A stretch of DNA of 64,000 nt from positions 744,001-808,000 of the forward strand of contig CBDFGV010000003.1 of assembly GCA_965247245.1 (NCBI GenBank), given 5' to 3'. The position numbers and the translations under genes were made by a program. Positions within the stretch are counted from its first letter, which is position 1; every line of letters starts with the position of its first letter. Positions 26,707-36,611 of this stretch are shown piece by piece. The notes under the pieces were generated by a model. That model saw only the letters and a program-made list of their open reading frames with translations, was not told the origin of the DNA and did no database searches. Source of the stretch: Tectiglobus sp965247245. Lineage in GTDB: Bacteria > Pseudomonadota > Alphaproteobacteria > Rhizobiales > Hyphomicrobiaceae.

Positions 26707-27642
26707 TTAGTTCAGTCGATTTTTTAACTCCGCTGCTATAGGAATGTTCCGCGCGTGGTCACCAATGATCCTCAGGCTTATGTGGCTTGCACCGTGATCA
26801 ACAAAGCCTTTGAGCCAGGCTTCAGCGCCAGCCATATTGCCTGCGAAGCAACCCTGGTATTTACGGATCGCTTTGGCGGGCACCTTGTAATAGCTCTCCA
26901 GATAAGCATCGAGGGCCGCGTCAGCAGCATCCTGATCCTCATCGATTGAAAGCGTGAGGTAAGCTGCCGCTGTCACCGCATCATCGGACCGCCCGGCCGC
27001 CGCAGCTGTTGCACGCAACTGGCTTAACTGATCAGCCCAGACGCCACTGTCGGCAGGTCCGGATGGAAACCAGCCATCAAAGTGTTTCGCGCAACGGTCA
27101 ATCGCCGGCGGCACACTTCCACTGGCCCAGATCGGTGGCCCGCCCTTGCGATGGGGTACGGGACCAAGAGTGACATCCCGAACCGACCATCGCCCTTCAT
27201 GAGTTACCAGCTCGCCACTCCACAACGCCTTGCAGAGTCTCAGCCCTTCCATCAATCGCCCGATACGCTTCTCGAACGGCACGCCAACGGCATCGAATTC
27301 AGTATGACCGGCAGGACTGTCCTGGCCGATACCAATCCCCACAATCAATCGACCTTCAGACAATTGGTCGATCGTTGCGAGCTGTTGCGCCAAGAGAACC
27401 GGATTGCGCAATATCGGCAGCAACACTGCCGTGCCCATTTCAACCCGCTCAGTACGCGCCGCAATGGCCGCCAGCATCGTCAGTGGATCGTGCCGCGGCT
27501 TGGCTGTGACCGAGTCACCAATCCAGACCGAGTCGAGGCCGACATCCTCAGCCAGCACCGCAAGGTCAATCACTGGCCGCGCAGCGTGCCGGCCTTCCAT
27601 CACGCCTTCGCGTGTCGGCAACAAATATCCAATCTTAACCAT
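26707..27642 (-). CDS. LLM-class flavin-dependent oxidoreductase
   Basis: A 311-residue luciferase-like TIM-barrel monooxygenase/F420-or-FMN oxidoreductase. Motifs: KIGYLLPTREG at the start, LAEDVGLDSVWIGDSV, EMGTAVLLPILRNPVLLAQQLATIDQLSEGRLIVGIGIG, and GGPPIWASGSVPPAIDRCAKHFDGWFPSG. ATG 27642 fits the family N-terminus; a start six codons earlier also exists. Substrate unknown. Confidence 0.87.
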   Translation of the reverse strand: MVKIGYLLPTREGVMEGRHAARPVIDLAVLAEDVGLDSVWIGDSVTAKPRHDPLTMLAAIAARTERVEMGTAVLLPILRNPVLLAQQLATIDQLSEGRLIVGIGIGQDSPAGHTEFDAVGVPFEKRIGRLMEGLRLCKALWSGELVTHEGRWSVRDVTLGPVPHRKGGPPIWASGSVPPAIDRCAKHFDGWFPSGPADSGVWADQLSQLRATAAAAGRSDDAVTAAAYLTLSIDEDQDAADAALDAYLESYYKVPAKAIRKYQGCFAGNMAGAEAWLKGFVDHGASHISLRIIGDHARNIPIAAELKNRLN

Positions 27643-27800
27643 GCGCCCGGCCTCTCTCACACAAATCTGAATGAATGGCCGAACAATATTGCCTCATGCA
27701 CAATTCCGCCAGATTCAATACCCAAATCATGATTATAGATGATCAGAGACGGAAACAGCGCTAATAACAACGCAACGTTAGGCAACCAGTAGGCACTCAG

Positions 27801-28028
27801 ATGACGACCATAGCTCTCATCACACTCGTCGGCGGCATTATGATTGTGTCCGGCATCATTGGTGCCGTACTTGCAGGAATAAAGAATCGCGACATTTCAG
27901 TTTGGCTGGCGTGGACCTTCATCATCCCACCAACTCTGATCATTCTGTTGTTCCTCCCTCGCATCAAGGGACGCCGGCCGCGCCGTCCGACCCTCGATGA
28001 AGAAGACACAATGAGTGATCACGTTTAG
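27801..28028 (+). CDS. small two-helix membrane protein
   Basis: A 75-residue protein with two hydrophobic helices (residues about 3-26 and 33-52), a basic stretch (RIKGRRPRRP) and an acidic tail (LDEEDTMSD). No family recognised. It lies alone between two minus-strand genes. Confidence 0.65.
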   Translation: MTTIALITLVGGIMIVSGIIGAVLAGIKNRDISVWLAWTFIIPPTLIILLFLPRIKGRRPRRPTLDEEDTMSDHV

Positions 28029-28061
28029 CAACTGATCTCGGCGAGTCGGCAGCGCAGCAGC

Positions 28062-30746
28062 TTAGGCGTTGCTGCGCTCAGCGATCGCTGCCTGCGCCGC
28101 TGCCAATCGTGCAACCGGCACGCGGTAAGGCGAGCATGAAACGTAATTCAATCCGACCTCATGGCAGAACGTCACCGAAGCCGGATCACCACCGTGCTCG
28201 CCGCAGATTCCAACCTTGAGATCGGCTCGTTCTTTCCGACCACGTTCGTAGCCAATGCGGACGAGTTCGCCGACCCCTTCCGGATCGATTGAAATAAACG
28301 GATCAACCTCGAAGATGCCCTGGCGCTCGTAGTCTGTCAGAATAGGCGCAGCATCATCACGAGATAGTCCCAAGCAGGTCTGCGTCAGATCGTTTGTCCC
28401 GAACGAAAAGAACTCTGCGCCATCATCTCCAGCAGCGATCTCGCCGCCCTTGAGACAGGCGCGCGGCAACTCGATCATAGTACCAATCTGGTAATCCAGC
28501 TTCTCACCGCTTTCAGCTTCGACGGCAGCAGCTGTCGTCCGAATGACAGCAGCAAGAATGTCAAACTCCTTACGGTAAGCAACCAGAGGGATCATGACTT
28601 CGGCGGTTACATCTTTGCCGATCTCGCCCTTCACGGCGATGGCCGCCTCGAAGATTGCGCGGGCCTGCATCTCGGTGATCTCCGGATAACGCAGCGCAAG
28701 ACGACATCCGCGGAACCCGAGCATCGGGTTCACTTCGTGTAGCTCGGTCAAACGCTCGCGCAGTCGGCTGGCCGGAACACCAAGTGCTTCGGCGACGCTC
28801 TCGCGCTCTTGTTCGCCATGCGGCAGGAACTCGTGAAGAGGCGGATCGAGCAATCGGATTGTCACCGGCAATCCTGCCATGATGCGAAACAGCTCGATGA
28901 AATCCTGGCGCTGCATCGGCAATATCTTGGCAAGCGCGGCCCGCCGACCAGTCTCGCTGTCTGAACAAATCATCTCGCGCATCGCGAGAATGCGGTCCTC
29001 TTCGAAGAACATGTGCTCGGTTCGGCAGAGCCCAATGCCTTCAGCGCCAAACTGAAGTGCTTGCTGGGCATCGCGTGCTGTATCCGCATTGGTTCTCACG
29101 CCCAACTTGCGGGCTTTGTCAGCCCACCCCATCAGAACACTAAAGTCGCCGGACAGTTCTGGTTGGCGCATCTTGACGGCGCCTTTCAGAACTTCTCCCG
29201 TTGCACCGTCAATCGTGAGGATGTCGCCCTTATTGAAGACTTCGCCCATCACGGTCATGGTCGCTGCTGCATAGTCGATCCGCAATGCACCGGCACCGGA
29301 AACGCAGGGTCGTCCCATACCACGCGCCACAACTGCAGCATGGCTCGTCATGCCGCCGCGCGTTGTCAGAATGCCCGCGGCAGCGTGCATGCCATGAATA
29401 TCTTCGGGACTTGTCTCAACCCGCACCAGGATGACGTCTTTACCCTGCGCCTTGAGGGTTTCAGCTTCGTCCGAATTGAAGACGATCTCCCCGGATGCAG
29501 CACCCGGCGAGGCCGGAAGTCCCGTCGCAACGACCTGCTTTTCGGCATCCGGATCAATGGTTGGATGCAACAGCTGATCAAGCGCCGCCGGATCGACACG
29601 CATCACAGCTTCGTCCTGGGTGATCACACCCTCATTGGCCAAATCGACGGCAATCTTGAGCGCTGAACTCACAGTCCGCTTGCCGGACCGCGTCTGCAGC
29701 ATCCAAAGCTTGCTGTCCTGAATGGTGAACTCGATGTCCTGCATATCGCGATAATGCGACTCGAGCGTTTGGAAGACCCCGGCCAATTGCTTATAGGTGT
29801 CCGGCATCAGCGCTTCGAGCGAGGGTGACGTCTCACCGGCCGCCTCGCGCGCGGCCTCCGTCAAAGGCTGCGGTGTGCGAATGCCCGCAACCACGTCCTC
29901 GCCTTGCGCATTGACAAGAAACTCACCGTAAATCTCTTTGTCACCGGTTGACGGATTACGCGTAAACGCAACACCCGTCGCGCTGGTTTCACCCATGTTG
30001 CCGAAGACCATCGCCTGGACGTTGACGGCCGTTCCCCAGCTTTCAGGAATACCATGCAAGCGCCGATACGTATTCGCCCGCGCATTGCGCCACGAACCAA
30101 ACACGGCGGAAATCGCGCCCCACAATTGGGCATGCGGGTCTTGCGGGAAGTCAGCTCCAGTCTCGGAATGGACAGCGGCCTTGTATTCCGCGACGATTTC
30201 CTTCCAATCATCTGCGGTCAGTTCGGTATCATTGAACTTGCCGGTGTTGTTCTTCAACGTATCGAGAATGTCCTCGAAAATACCGTGATCGACCTCAAGC
30301 ACGACATCGGAATACATCTGGATAAACCGGCGATAGCTGTCATAGGCAAAACGCTCATCGCCAGAGCGCGCTGCGAGGCCGGCAACTGTCTCATCATTGA
30401 GACCGAGGTTCAGGATGGTGTCCATCATACCAGGCATCGATGCCCGCGCACCCGAGCGCACTGAAACCAACAACGGATTGTCAGCTCCGCCAAAGCCCAT
30501 TCCCACAGCTTCGCCAACGCGGTTGAGAGCTGCTTCAACCTGTTCGGTGAGGCCGGCTGGGTAACTGCGATCGTTGTCGTAGTAGGCCGTGCAGACTTCG
30601 GTGGTAATGGTAAAGCCTGGCGGCACAGGCAAGCCAATACTTGCCATCTCAGCCAGGTTCGCGCCCTTCCCGCCGAGAAGGTTGCGCATATCCGCTTTTC
30701 CATCAGCGGATCCATCGCCAAAGTAGTAAACCGATTTGTCAGCCAT
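28062..30746 (-). CDS. ppdK: pyruvate, phosphate dikinase
   Basis: An 894-residue enzyme interconverting pyruvate, ATP and phosphate with PEP, AMP and pyrophosphate. The ATP-grasp domain starts LLGGKGANLAEMASIGLPVPPGFTITT. The central swivelling domain has the phosphohistidine motif TTRGGMTSHAAVVARGMGRPC. The PEP-binding barrel has GIGLCRTEHMF, GFRGCRL, and the terminal GICGEHGGDP. I start at ATG 30746, preceded by GGGGGAG; the frame stays open 21 codons upstream without homology. Divergent from the M20 peptidase gene. Confidence 0.96.
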   Translation of the reverse strand: MADKSVYYFGDGSADGKADMRNLLGGKGANLAEMASIGLPVPPGFTITTEVCTAYYDNDRSYPAGLTEQVEAALNRVGEAVGMGFGGADNPLLVSVRSGARASMPGMMDTILNLGLNDETVAGLAARSGDERFAYDSYRRFIQMYSDVVLEVDHGIFEDILDTLKNNTGKFNDTELTADDWKEIVAEYKAAVHSETGADFPQDPHAQLWGAISAVFGSWRNARANTYRRLHGIPESWGTAVNVQAMVFGNMGETSATGVAFTRNPSTGDKEIYGEFLVNAQGEDVVAGIRTPQPLTEAAREAAGETSPSLEALMPDTYKQLAGVFQTLESHYRDMQDIEFTIQDSKLWMLQTRSGKRTVSSALKIAVDLANEGVITQDEAVMRVDPAALDQLLHPTIDPDAEKQVVATGLPASPGAASGEIVFNSDEAETLKAQGKDVILVRVETSPEDIHGMHAAAGILTTRGGMTSHAAVVARGMGRPCVSGAGALRIDYAAATMTVMGEVFNKGDILTIDGATGEVLKGAVKMRQPELSGDFSVLMGWADKARKLGVRTNADTARDAQQALQFGAEGIGLCRTEHMFFEEDRILAMREMICSDSETGRRAALAKILPMQRQDFIELFRIMAGLPVTIRLLDPPLHEFLPHGEQERESVAEALGVPASRLRERLTELHEVNPMLGFRGCRLALRYPEITEMQARAIFEAAIAVKGEIGKDVTAEVMIPLVAYRKEFDILAAVIRTTAAAVEAESGEKLDYQIGTMIELPRACLKGGEIAAGDDGAEFFSFGTNDLTQTCLGLSRDDAAPILTDYERQGIFEVDPFISIDPEGVGELVRIGYERGRKERADLKVGICGEHGGDPASVTFCHEVGLNYVSCSPYRVPVARLAAAQAAIAERSNA

Positions 30747-30940
30747 GACAGCTCCCCCAGGCTCACATGATGGGTGAAGTGAACCGGACCCGGCGTCCGG
30801 GTGGTCCAATTGCGACCAATGCTGCGGCGCAACGTAATCGAACGTTGTTTCGCCGTCACTACGACTTTCTAATGCGCGACAATACCACTAAGAGTATCCG
30901 CAATTCCGAAACCCAGACGAACGACGCAAATGAGATTCGC

Positions 30941-32353
30941 ATGACCGACCAATTAGATTCCGTCCTCGGGAAAGTTGATGCCAACAACGCCGACGCGCTC
31001 GATCGACTGTTTGCGCTACTCCGCATCCAGAGCATTTCCACTGATCCCAACTATGCTGAGCATTGCAAGACTGCGGCCAACTGGTGCTCCGATACGATGA
31101 ACGCCATTGGCCTCAAATCGCAGGTCATAGCAACCGAAGGCCATCCCATGGTTGTGGCACATGACCGTGATTCGGTACCGGAAGGCACGCCCCACATTCT
31201 GTTTTACGGGCATTATGATGTCCAACCGCCGGATCCCCTCGATCTCTGGACGCAGGATCCTTTTGAACCAACCCTGGTTGAGGACCCGGCAAACGGTCAG
31301 GTCATCGTCGCGCGCGGTGCGCAGGACAACAAGGGACAGCTACTGACCTTCCTGGAAGCCGTGCGCGCCTGGCGTGAAGTTACAGGCGAAACACCTTGCG
31401 CGATTTCCGTTCTACTCGAAGGCGAGGAAGAAACCGGAAGTCCTAGTCTGCCCGCCTTCCTCGCGGCTTACAAAGACGACCTCAAGACCGACTTCGCGTT
31501 AGTCTGCGACACCGGTCAGTGGAACAAAGACACCCCGGCGGTGACAACGATGCTACGCGGTCTCGCTGCGACAGAGATCGTCGTGCGCGGACCTGACCGT
31601 GACCTCCATTCCGGGATGTACGGCGGCCCGGCGGCCAACCCCATCCGGGTTCTGGCCAAAGCCATGGCCAGCCTCCACAACGACGATGGCAGCGTCGCGG
31701 TAAGCGGCTTCTACGATGGCGTGGCAGAACTGAGCGAAGATCAAGCCCAGCAATGGAACGCCCTCAACTTTGATAGTTCTGCCTTTCTCGACGACATTGG
31801 CCTGAGCCAGCCGGCTGGCGAGTCCGGCCGTTCGGCACTCGAGCAAATCTGGGCACGGCCAACCTTGGAGTTCAACGGTGTGACCGGCGGCTACCAGGGG
31901 ACCGGAACAAAAACCATCATTCCTGCCGAAGCTTCAGCAAAAATCACGTGCCGCCTGGTTCCGGATCAGGATCCTGAGGCAATCCTCGACAACATCGAGG
32001 CGCATCTCAAACAGCAGATCCCGGCGGATTGCAATATCGAATTTCTCTACCGCCACAGCGGCCGCGCCATCGGCTTTGACACATCTTCCGCGCCAATCCA
32101 GGCCGCCGCCCGGGCCCTTGAAGCGGAGTGGGAGACCCCGGCCGTTCTCATGGGTTGCGGTGGTTCGATCCCCATTGTGACGTCCTTCAAAGAAGTGCTC
32201 GGCATTGACAGCCTTCTGGTCGGTTATGGTTTGGACGACGACCGCATTCATTCACCAAACGAGAAATACAATCTCAAGAGTTTCAAAAAAGGCGCCCGTT
32301 CATGGGTCCGGATCATTGATGAGCTGTCCAAGCTTGGCCATAAATCTCAATGA
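30941..32353 (+). CDS. M20-family metallopeptidase (dipeptidase-like)
   Basis: A 470-residue zinc peptidase. It shows LFYGHYDVQPPDPLDLW (metal-binding His and the following Asp), ARGAQDNKGQLLTFLEA (bridging Asp), LLEGEEETGSPSL (catalytic Glu pair), CDTGQWNKDTP and RDLHSGMYGG (dimerisation domain). SIPIVTSFKEVLGIDSLLVGYGLDDDRIHSPNEKYN carries the last ligand histidine. The pattern is that of the M20 carnosinase/DapE-like dipeptidase group. ATG 30941 chosen; the frame extends upstream into the ppdK promoter area without homology. Confidence 0.93.
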   Translation: MTDQLDSVLGKVDANNADALDRLFALLRIQSISTDPNYAEHCKTAANWCSDTMNAIGLKSQVIATEGHPMVVAHDRDSVPEGTPHILFYGHYDVQPPDPLDLWTQDPFEPTLVEDPANGQVIVARGAQDNKGQLLTFLEAVRAWREVTGETPCAISVLLEGEEETGSPSLPAFLAAYKDDLKTDFALVCDTGQWNKDTPAVTTMLRGLAATEIVVRGPDRDLHSGMYGGPAANPIRVLAKAMASLHNDDGSVAVSGFYDGVAELSEDQAQQWNALNFDSSAFLDDIGLSQPAGESGRSALEQIWARPTLEFNGVTGGYQGTGTKTIIPAEASAKITCRLVPDQDPEAILDNIEAHLKQQIPADCNIEFLYRHSGRAIGFDTSSAPIQAAARALEAEWETPAVLMGCGGSIPIVTSFKEVLGIDSLLVGYGLDDDRIHSPNEKYNLKSFKKGARSWVRIIDELSKLGHKSQ

Positions 32354-32395
32354 CGTTTGAAGACAACACAAGACTTAACTCAGAGAGAATGCTCA

Positions 32396-33100
32396 ATGGC
32401 GCTTAAGAAGCAGTGCAGCGCACTCGTCCTGGCCGGCCTGATGGCAGCGACGGTATCAACTGCCGAAGCCCAACGTCACACCAACCGCGGCGAACACGTG
32501 GCCGGTCGTTTTGACTATTACCAGCTTGTGCTGAGCTGGAGTCCAACGCACTGCGAGGACAATTCTCGCGGACGCAACGATACCCAATGTGGATTGCGAC
32601 GGGCGCGTCCCTTCGCATTCGTTCTGCACGGCCTTTGGCCACAGTATGAGATCGGCTACCCGGAAGCTTGCCGAACCAAGAACAAGCCGTTCGTCCCGAA
32701 CAAGGCGATCAACGCCATGATGGACATCATGCCAAGTCGCGGCTTGATCATCCATCAGTATCGCAAGCACGGCACCTGCTCTGGTTACGATGCTGTCAAT
32801 TATTTCAAGGCCAGTCGAATCCTCTTCAATAAAGTGAAAATCCCAAAGCGCTACAACAAGCCAACAAAGGCGTTTCTATTGCGCCCTGAAGATCTGGTGC
32901 GCGACTTCCAAGAGGTCAACCCGGCTATAGGGGCTGGCATGATGCAGGTCATATGCAAGCGCGGAAACAAAAACCAGTTGCGCGAGATCCGCGTTTGCTT
33001 CGACAAGAAGGGCAAATTCCGCCGTTGCAGCGGTCGGTCCACACGCCATCAGTGTGCACGCAAGAACATGTATGTGCCGCCGGTTCGAGTAAGTCGCTAG
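32396..33100 (+). CDS. secreted ribonuclease T2
   Basis: A 234-residue periplasmic or secreted endoribonuclease. Signal peptide residues 1-24 (ending AEAQR), then YQLVLSWSPTHC. The two active-site motifs are present: CAS-I in FVLHGLWPQYE and CAS-II in IHQYRKHGTCSGYD, with the catalytic histidines. Eight or more cysteines support disulfides as in the family. The mature chain is rich in Arg/Lys. ATG 32396 chosen for the signal peptide. It could recycle RNA phosphate, consistent with the phosphorus genes at the window end but not linked to them. Confidence 0.93.
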   Translation: MALKKQCSALVLAGLMAATVSTAEAQRHTNRGEHVAGRFDYYQLVLSWSPTHCEDNSRGRNDTQCGLRRARPFAFVLHGLWPQYEIGYPEACRTKNKPFVPNKAINAMMDIMPSRGLIIHQYRKHGTCSGYDAVNYFKASRILFNKVKIPKRYNKPTKAFLLRPEDLVRDFQEVNPAIGAGMMQVICKRGNKNQLREIRVCFDKKGKFRRCSGRSTRHQCARKNMYVPPVRVSR

Positions 33101-33196
33101 ACCCAACCAGAAGCGTCTAAAGGCTTACGCCCGAGCCGGAGAAGCCTGACTGTTCGGAGGCATCAACCTGCTGAGACACGCGCATTTTGCCAAGGG

Positions 33197-33979
33197 TCAG
33201 GCTGCCCGGTTTTTGGCAACCCGCTCTGAACGCCAGTGATAGGGCGACGTCCCGGTAAAACAGGTGGACGTCTCAAGCTGGGCAAAGCTGTCCGCTAAAC
33301 GGGTCGGATCTGTACTCCAACGCGCAGCCAGTTGCAGGACCTGGGATTGCGTTGGCGACAGCATCATCGCGCCACCCGCATCACCTGAGCGCTCGTCCAC
33401 ACCGCGCAACTCGAAAAACTTGAGCCCCAACAACTGCTCCGCGGCGGTCACCCGCCCAAGGTTGCAGATCTCACCCTGATCACTCGTTGCATAGCCGCGC
33501 ACGATCCGTCCATTGATGGCCTTGAACCAGGCATAATGGTCGAACTCTGGGAAGGTGGAGAAATACTGCGCCTCACCAAAGGTCTCACTAAGCTCGAGAA
33601 GCAGCGGTGAAGTCTTATCGACGAAGCTGGAACCGAGAGGCTGAGGCAAAGACACGCCCGCAACCACGACCCAGCCATGAACTGGCGAGGTAATGAAGAC
33701 CGACTTATCAGCCTTTCGACCACGATAGATCGCGCTCACTCCAGCGTTCCATCTGCATCGTTGCACATCGATCAAACCCAGCGTTGATATCAAGCGATTG
33801 ACGTCTTCAGTCCCGACAACCAGCCAGGACATATTCGGCCCGAGTTGACTGAATTGCGCTGCTTCGCCGTTTTCTCGCTGAGTTGCCGTTTGCGCCGCCT
33901 CCTGGCGCGCGATGAGCCACACAAGACCGCCCAATGCAAACAGCGTGACTAGTAAAACACTGATCGCAAGCACAGGCAT
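33197..33979 (-). CDS. membrane-anchored hypothetical protein (260 aa)
   Basis: One N-terminal membrane helix (residues 1-24, ISVLLVTLFALGGLVWLI) and an external or cytosolic domain of about 230 residues with SWLVVGTEDVNRLISTLGL, SPVHGWVVVAGVSLP, FDHYAWFKAINGRIVRGYA and a C-terminal PTQSQVLQLAARWSTDPTRL. No family recognised. Its ATG directly abuts the stop of a weaker upstream frame (TGA-ATG). Confidence 0.68.
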   Translation of the reverse strand: MPVLAISVLLVTLFALGGLVWLIARQEAAQTATQRENGEAAQFSQLGPNMSWLVVGTEDVNRLISTLGLIDVQRCRWNAGVSAIYRGRKADKSVFITSPVHGWVVVAGVSLPQPLGSSFVDKTSPLLLELSETFGEAQYFSTFPEFDHYAWFKAINGRIVRGYATSDQGEICNLGRVTAAEQLLGLKFFELRGVDERSGDAGGAMMLSPTQSQVLQLAARWSTDPTRLADSFAQLETSTCFTGTSPYHWRSERVAKNRAA

Positions 33980-34366
33980 TCACCAGACCCCAAAGTTCTG
34001 AACCGAGCCAAATTCGATTAGCCAGAAACCGGATGCTCTAAGCGATACAGATCCACACCCACGCCGTGCCACTTGATCCAAGCACATATATTGAATAAGC
34101 GAGCCGCAAATGAGTCGGCAAGCCAAAATCACGCCACTGAGGCAAACCTCGCGTAACGCCGGACAGATCCATTCTTGACCTGCGGCAGCCATCGCAAACG
34201 CCAGGAGCAAAATTCCAACCGCAATGATGGACGAGCGAATAGTGGGGCAGCTGATCGAGGGCTTAAAAGCGGGGTAATCAAGCCGAACCACAGCTGCCCC
34301 GAATAGGGATGCCTGCACCAGAGAGAGGGCATTTTGCACAAGCATCCTAAGCCGCACGACCGACAC
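33980..34366 (-). CDS. doubtful membrane ORF upstream of the anchored protein
   Basis: A 128-codon frame with one or two hydrophobic stretches (SSIIAVGILLLAFAMAAAG) and six cysteines. It ends exactly where the next gene begins, which would fit coupling. No family, no good ribosome site, and an overlapping frame of similar size exists, so it may be spurious. If not real, 33980-34550 holds no gene that I can support. Confidence 0.3.
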   Translation of the reverse strand: MSVVRLRMLVQNALSLVQASLFGAAVVRLDYPAFKPSISCPTIRSSIIAVGILLLAFAMAAAGQEWICPALREVCLSGVILACRLICGSLIQYMCLDQVARRGCGSVSLRASGFWLIEFGSVQNFGVW

Positions 34367-34550
34367 AGCCTTGGGGAGGGTGCCAAGCCCGGCGACCTAT
34401 CCGCTACTGTCTGGATAATGGCTCAAGTTAAAGCGAACATGACAGGGCCGACAATCGTCAGTCTGGACTGTTGGTCCTGTGGAAAAGGCCATCATTAGTG
34501 AGCCCCACAAACGCCAGTTCTCGGTGTGAGTGATAAGGCGAAGCAGACAT

Positions 34551-35198
34551 CTAGCTGAAGGCAATCGTTATATTCTGGACAACTGGATCAACATCCGGAT
34601 CCTCTTCAATCGTCCCGCGCACCAGATCGACAACGTAGGCCCCGTACACTCTGAAGGGTCCACGACCAAAGCTATGGCCAAACAACCAGGGGCCCCACGT
34701 CAAAGAGCACACATCAATATCGAGTGTGTCGCGAACCACCATGGCCTTGGAACGAACGTCCCCTTCCCAGCCAAGCATTGCTCGCATCTTGCTCGTAAAC
34801 GTCTCAGCCCCTGCAAGCATCTCGCAAAGCGCATCTACCTCAATCCGTCGCCCGCCCTTGAGATGGGCATGGGACACCCAGGAAAAACCATCATCGGGGC
34901 CGCCATCCATCCGACAATAGATTTTCTCCAATCCAATCTCCTGCATGCAAGGCATTAGCAGTCCAAAGCGGTTCTGCGACTGAGACCTTGAGCCTGGCTG
35001 ATAGCGCTCCGCCCGACCACGCAAGGTTGCATTGGGTTCACTCGTCAGTTGACCGAGAGCATTGAAGCGCACGCTGTCCGTGGCGCGGCACATGGCGTGC
35101 GCTGGAACGAATTCGAACTCCGACAAAGTGGGAGATGACCAATCGCTTGGCTCGGCCAACCCGTTAGCGGCAAGTTTGTCATAGCAAACGAATGGCAC
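34551..35198 (-). CDS. hypothetical protein (215 aa)
   Basis: A soluble protein, probably starting at GTG 35198, with IYCRMDGGPDDGFSWVSHAH, GGRRIEVDALCEMLAG and GPWLFGHSFGRGPFRVYGAYVVDL, and an acidic end EEDPDVDP. The DGGPDDG stretch recalls 'GSGDSG' proteins of unknown function, but I do not claim a family. Monocistronic. Confidence 0.55.
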   Translation of the reverse strand: MPFVCYDKLAANGLAEPSDWSSPTLSEFEFVPAHAMCRATDSVRFNALGQLTSEPNATLRGRAERYQPGSRSQSQNRFGLLMPCMQEIGLEKIYCRMDGGPDDGFSWVSHAHLKGGRRIEVDALCEMLAGAETFTSKMRAMLGWEGDVRSKAMVVRDTLDIDVCSLTWGPWLFGHSFGRGPFRVYGAYVVDLVRGTIEEDPDVDPVVQNITIAFS

Positions 35199-35468
35199 GT
35201 TCGATGAACCTTGAATTTTTCTTCTGCCTGCTGATCATAATGCATGAGACAGCAGTCAAGAGCAACACAACAATCGTGGAACCGTCGAAGAACGGTCCAC
35301 AATTCCACACGACAACCTTGTTGAAGCCGGAGGATTAACTTGCCTGATGTGTCGAAGCTGAATATGGCAATTTCCCAGAGAATACACCGATTCCCGTACG
35401 TCTTTGCCTCAATAGGGGCACTCTCGAAGGCGACAAACGCTCTGATCGCAACATAGGAGATCACTGAG

Positions 35469-36308
35469 ATGTCCAGCACCGTGCCAACTGTTGGTAATGT
35501 CTCCCGTCGCAGCAAAGGCCGCGCAGACGAGATCGACTACGAAATCCATGGCCAGGAAATGCAGTTTGTCGAGATTGAGCTCGACCCCGGTGAGAGCGCC
35601 ATCGCCGAAGCTGGCTCCATGATGTACAAAAACCCTCAGATCCATCTCGATACGGTCTTTGGCGACGGCAGCCAGAAGCCATCTGGCTTCTTCGGTTCGC
35701 TGGCCTCGGCAGGCAAACGCTTGCTGACTGGTGAAAGCCTATTCATGACCGTCTTCACCCACCAGGGCCAGGGCAAGGCACGGGTCTCGTTCGCTTCACC
35801 TTATCCAGGCACAATCATCCCATTTGACCTTGCCGCCATGGGCGGAACGCTGATCGCACAAAAGGATGCCTTCCTGTGTGCTGCGAAGGGCGTATCAATC
35901 GGCATCCACTTCCAGCGCAAAATTATGACCGGCATGTTTGGCGGTGAAGGCTTCATCATGCAGAAGGTCGAAGGCGATGGATTTGCCTTCATTCACGTTG
36001 GCGGTTGCGTTATCGAGCGCAAGCTCGGCCCCGGCGAGGAGCTTCATATTGATACCGGTTGTGTCGCCGCTATGACCCCGGACATCGATTTCGACATTGA
36101 ACGAGCCGGATCCATTAAATCGATGATCTTCGGCGGCGAGGGTTTCTTCTTCGCCAGGCTGCGGGGGCCCGGCACCGTCTGGATCCAAAGCTTGCCGTTC
36201 TCACGTCTGGCAGGTCGCATCCTCGCAAACGCCGGACCCGGCGGCGGAACCGGAGAGGGATCAATCCTTGGGCCGGTCGGCGACATGTTTGACGGCGACA
36301 ACGGCTAA
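35469..36308 (+). CDS. AIM24/TIGR00266-family protein
   Basis: A 279-residue beta-rich protein of the TIGR00266 (AIM24) family. Motifs: QFVEIELDPGESAIAEAGSMMY, GESLFMTVF, FASPYPGTIIPFDLA, and CAAKGVSIGIHFQRKIMTGMFGGEGFIMQKVEGDGFAFIHVGG. GEELHIDTGCVAAM and SMIFGGEGFFFARLRGPGTVWIQSLPFSRLA follow, all characteristic. Bacterial members have no settled function; a tandem double-psi or jelly-roll-like fold is expected. Monocistronic. Confidence 0.93.
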   Translation: MSSTVPTVGNVSRRSKGRADEIDYEIHGQEMQFVEIELDPGESAIAEAGSMMYKNPQIHLDTVFGDGSQKPSGFFGSLASAGKRLLTGESLFMTVFTHQGQGKARVSFASPYPGTIIPFDLAAMGGTLIAQKDAFLCAAKGVSIGIHFQRKIMTGMFGGEGFIMQKVEGDGFAFIHVGGCVIERKLGPGEELHIDTGCVAAMTPDIDFDIERAGSIKSMIFGGEGFFFARLRGPGTVWIQSLPFSRLAGRILANAGPGGGTGEGSILGPVGDMFDGDNG

Positions 36309-36611
36309 TCAGCACAGATAACGATTGGTCACCGGAACAAATCGAGGGCGGTGAGAGATGATGCCTACCGCCCAATCATCAGAAGGCGACGGTTCAATCT
36401 AGTGTGAAGCCGGAGACAGTGAGGCATGGCCAGACCAGCAGCCTGCCACAAAATTTCCCCATATCGCACAAATTCGCGCCCAGCTTCGCCTGCTTTAGTG
36501 CAGGTTAGGGTAAGGTTTCATTAATAATGTTGCCTGACACTCGCAGCCGAGCATTTTAGCGATATTTCGGCCGGACCTGAGACCGGAATTCTCAGACGGG
36601 TGGGAGAGTTC
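36309..36611. other. intergenic region, promoter only
   Basis: A 303-base gap with AT-rich sequence around 36510-36535 (TTCATTAATAATG) that may hold the promoter of the following wall-hydrolase-like gene. No ORF, repeat or terminator seen. Confidence 0.4.

Noticed and set aside
35045..35515. 156-codon minus-strand open frame
   Set aside because: Overlaps two better genes, Cys-rich random composition and no start signals.
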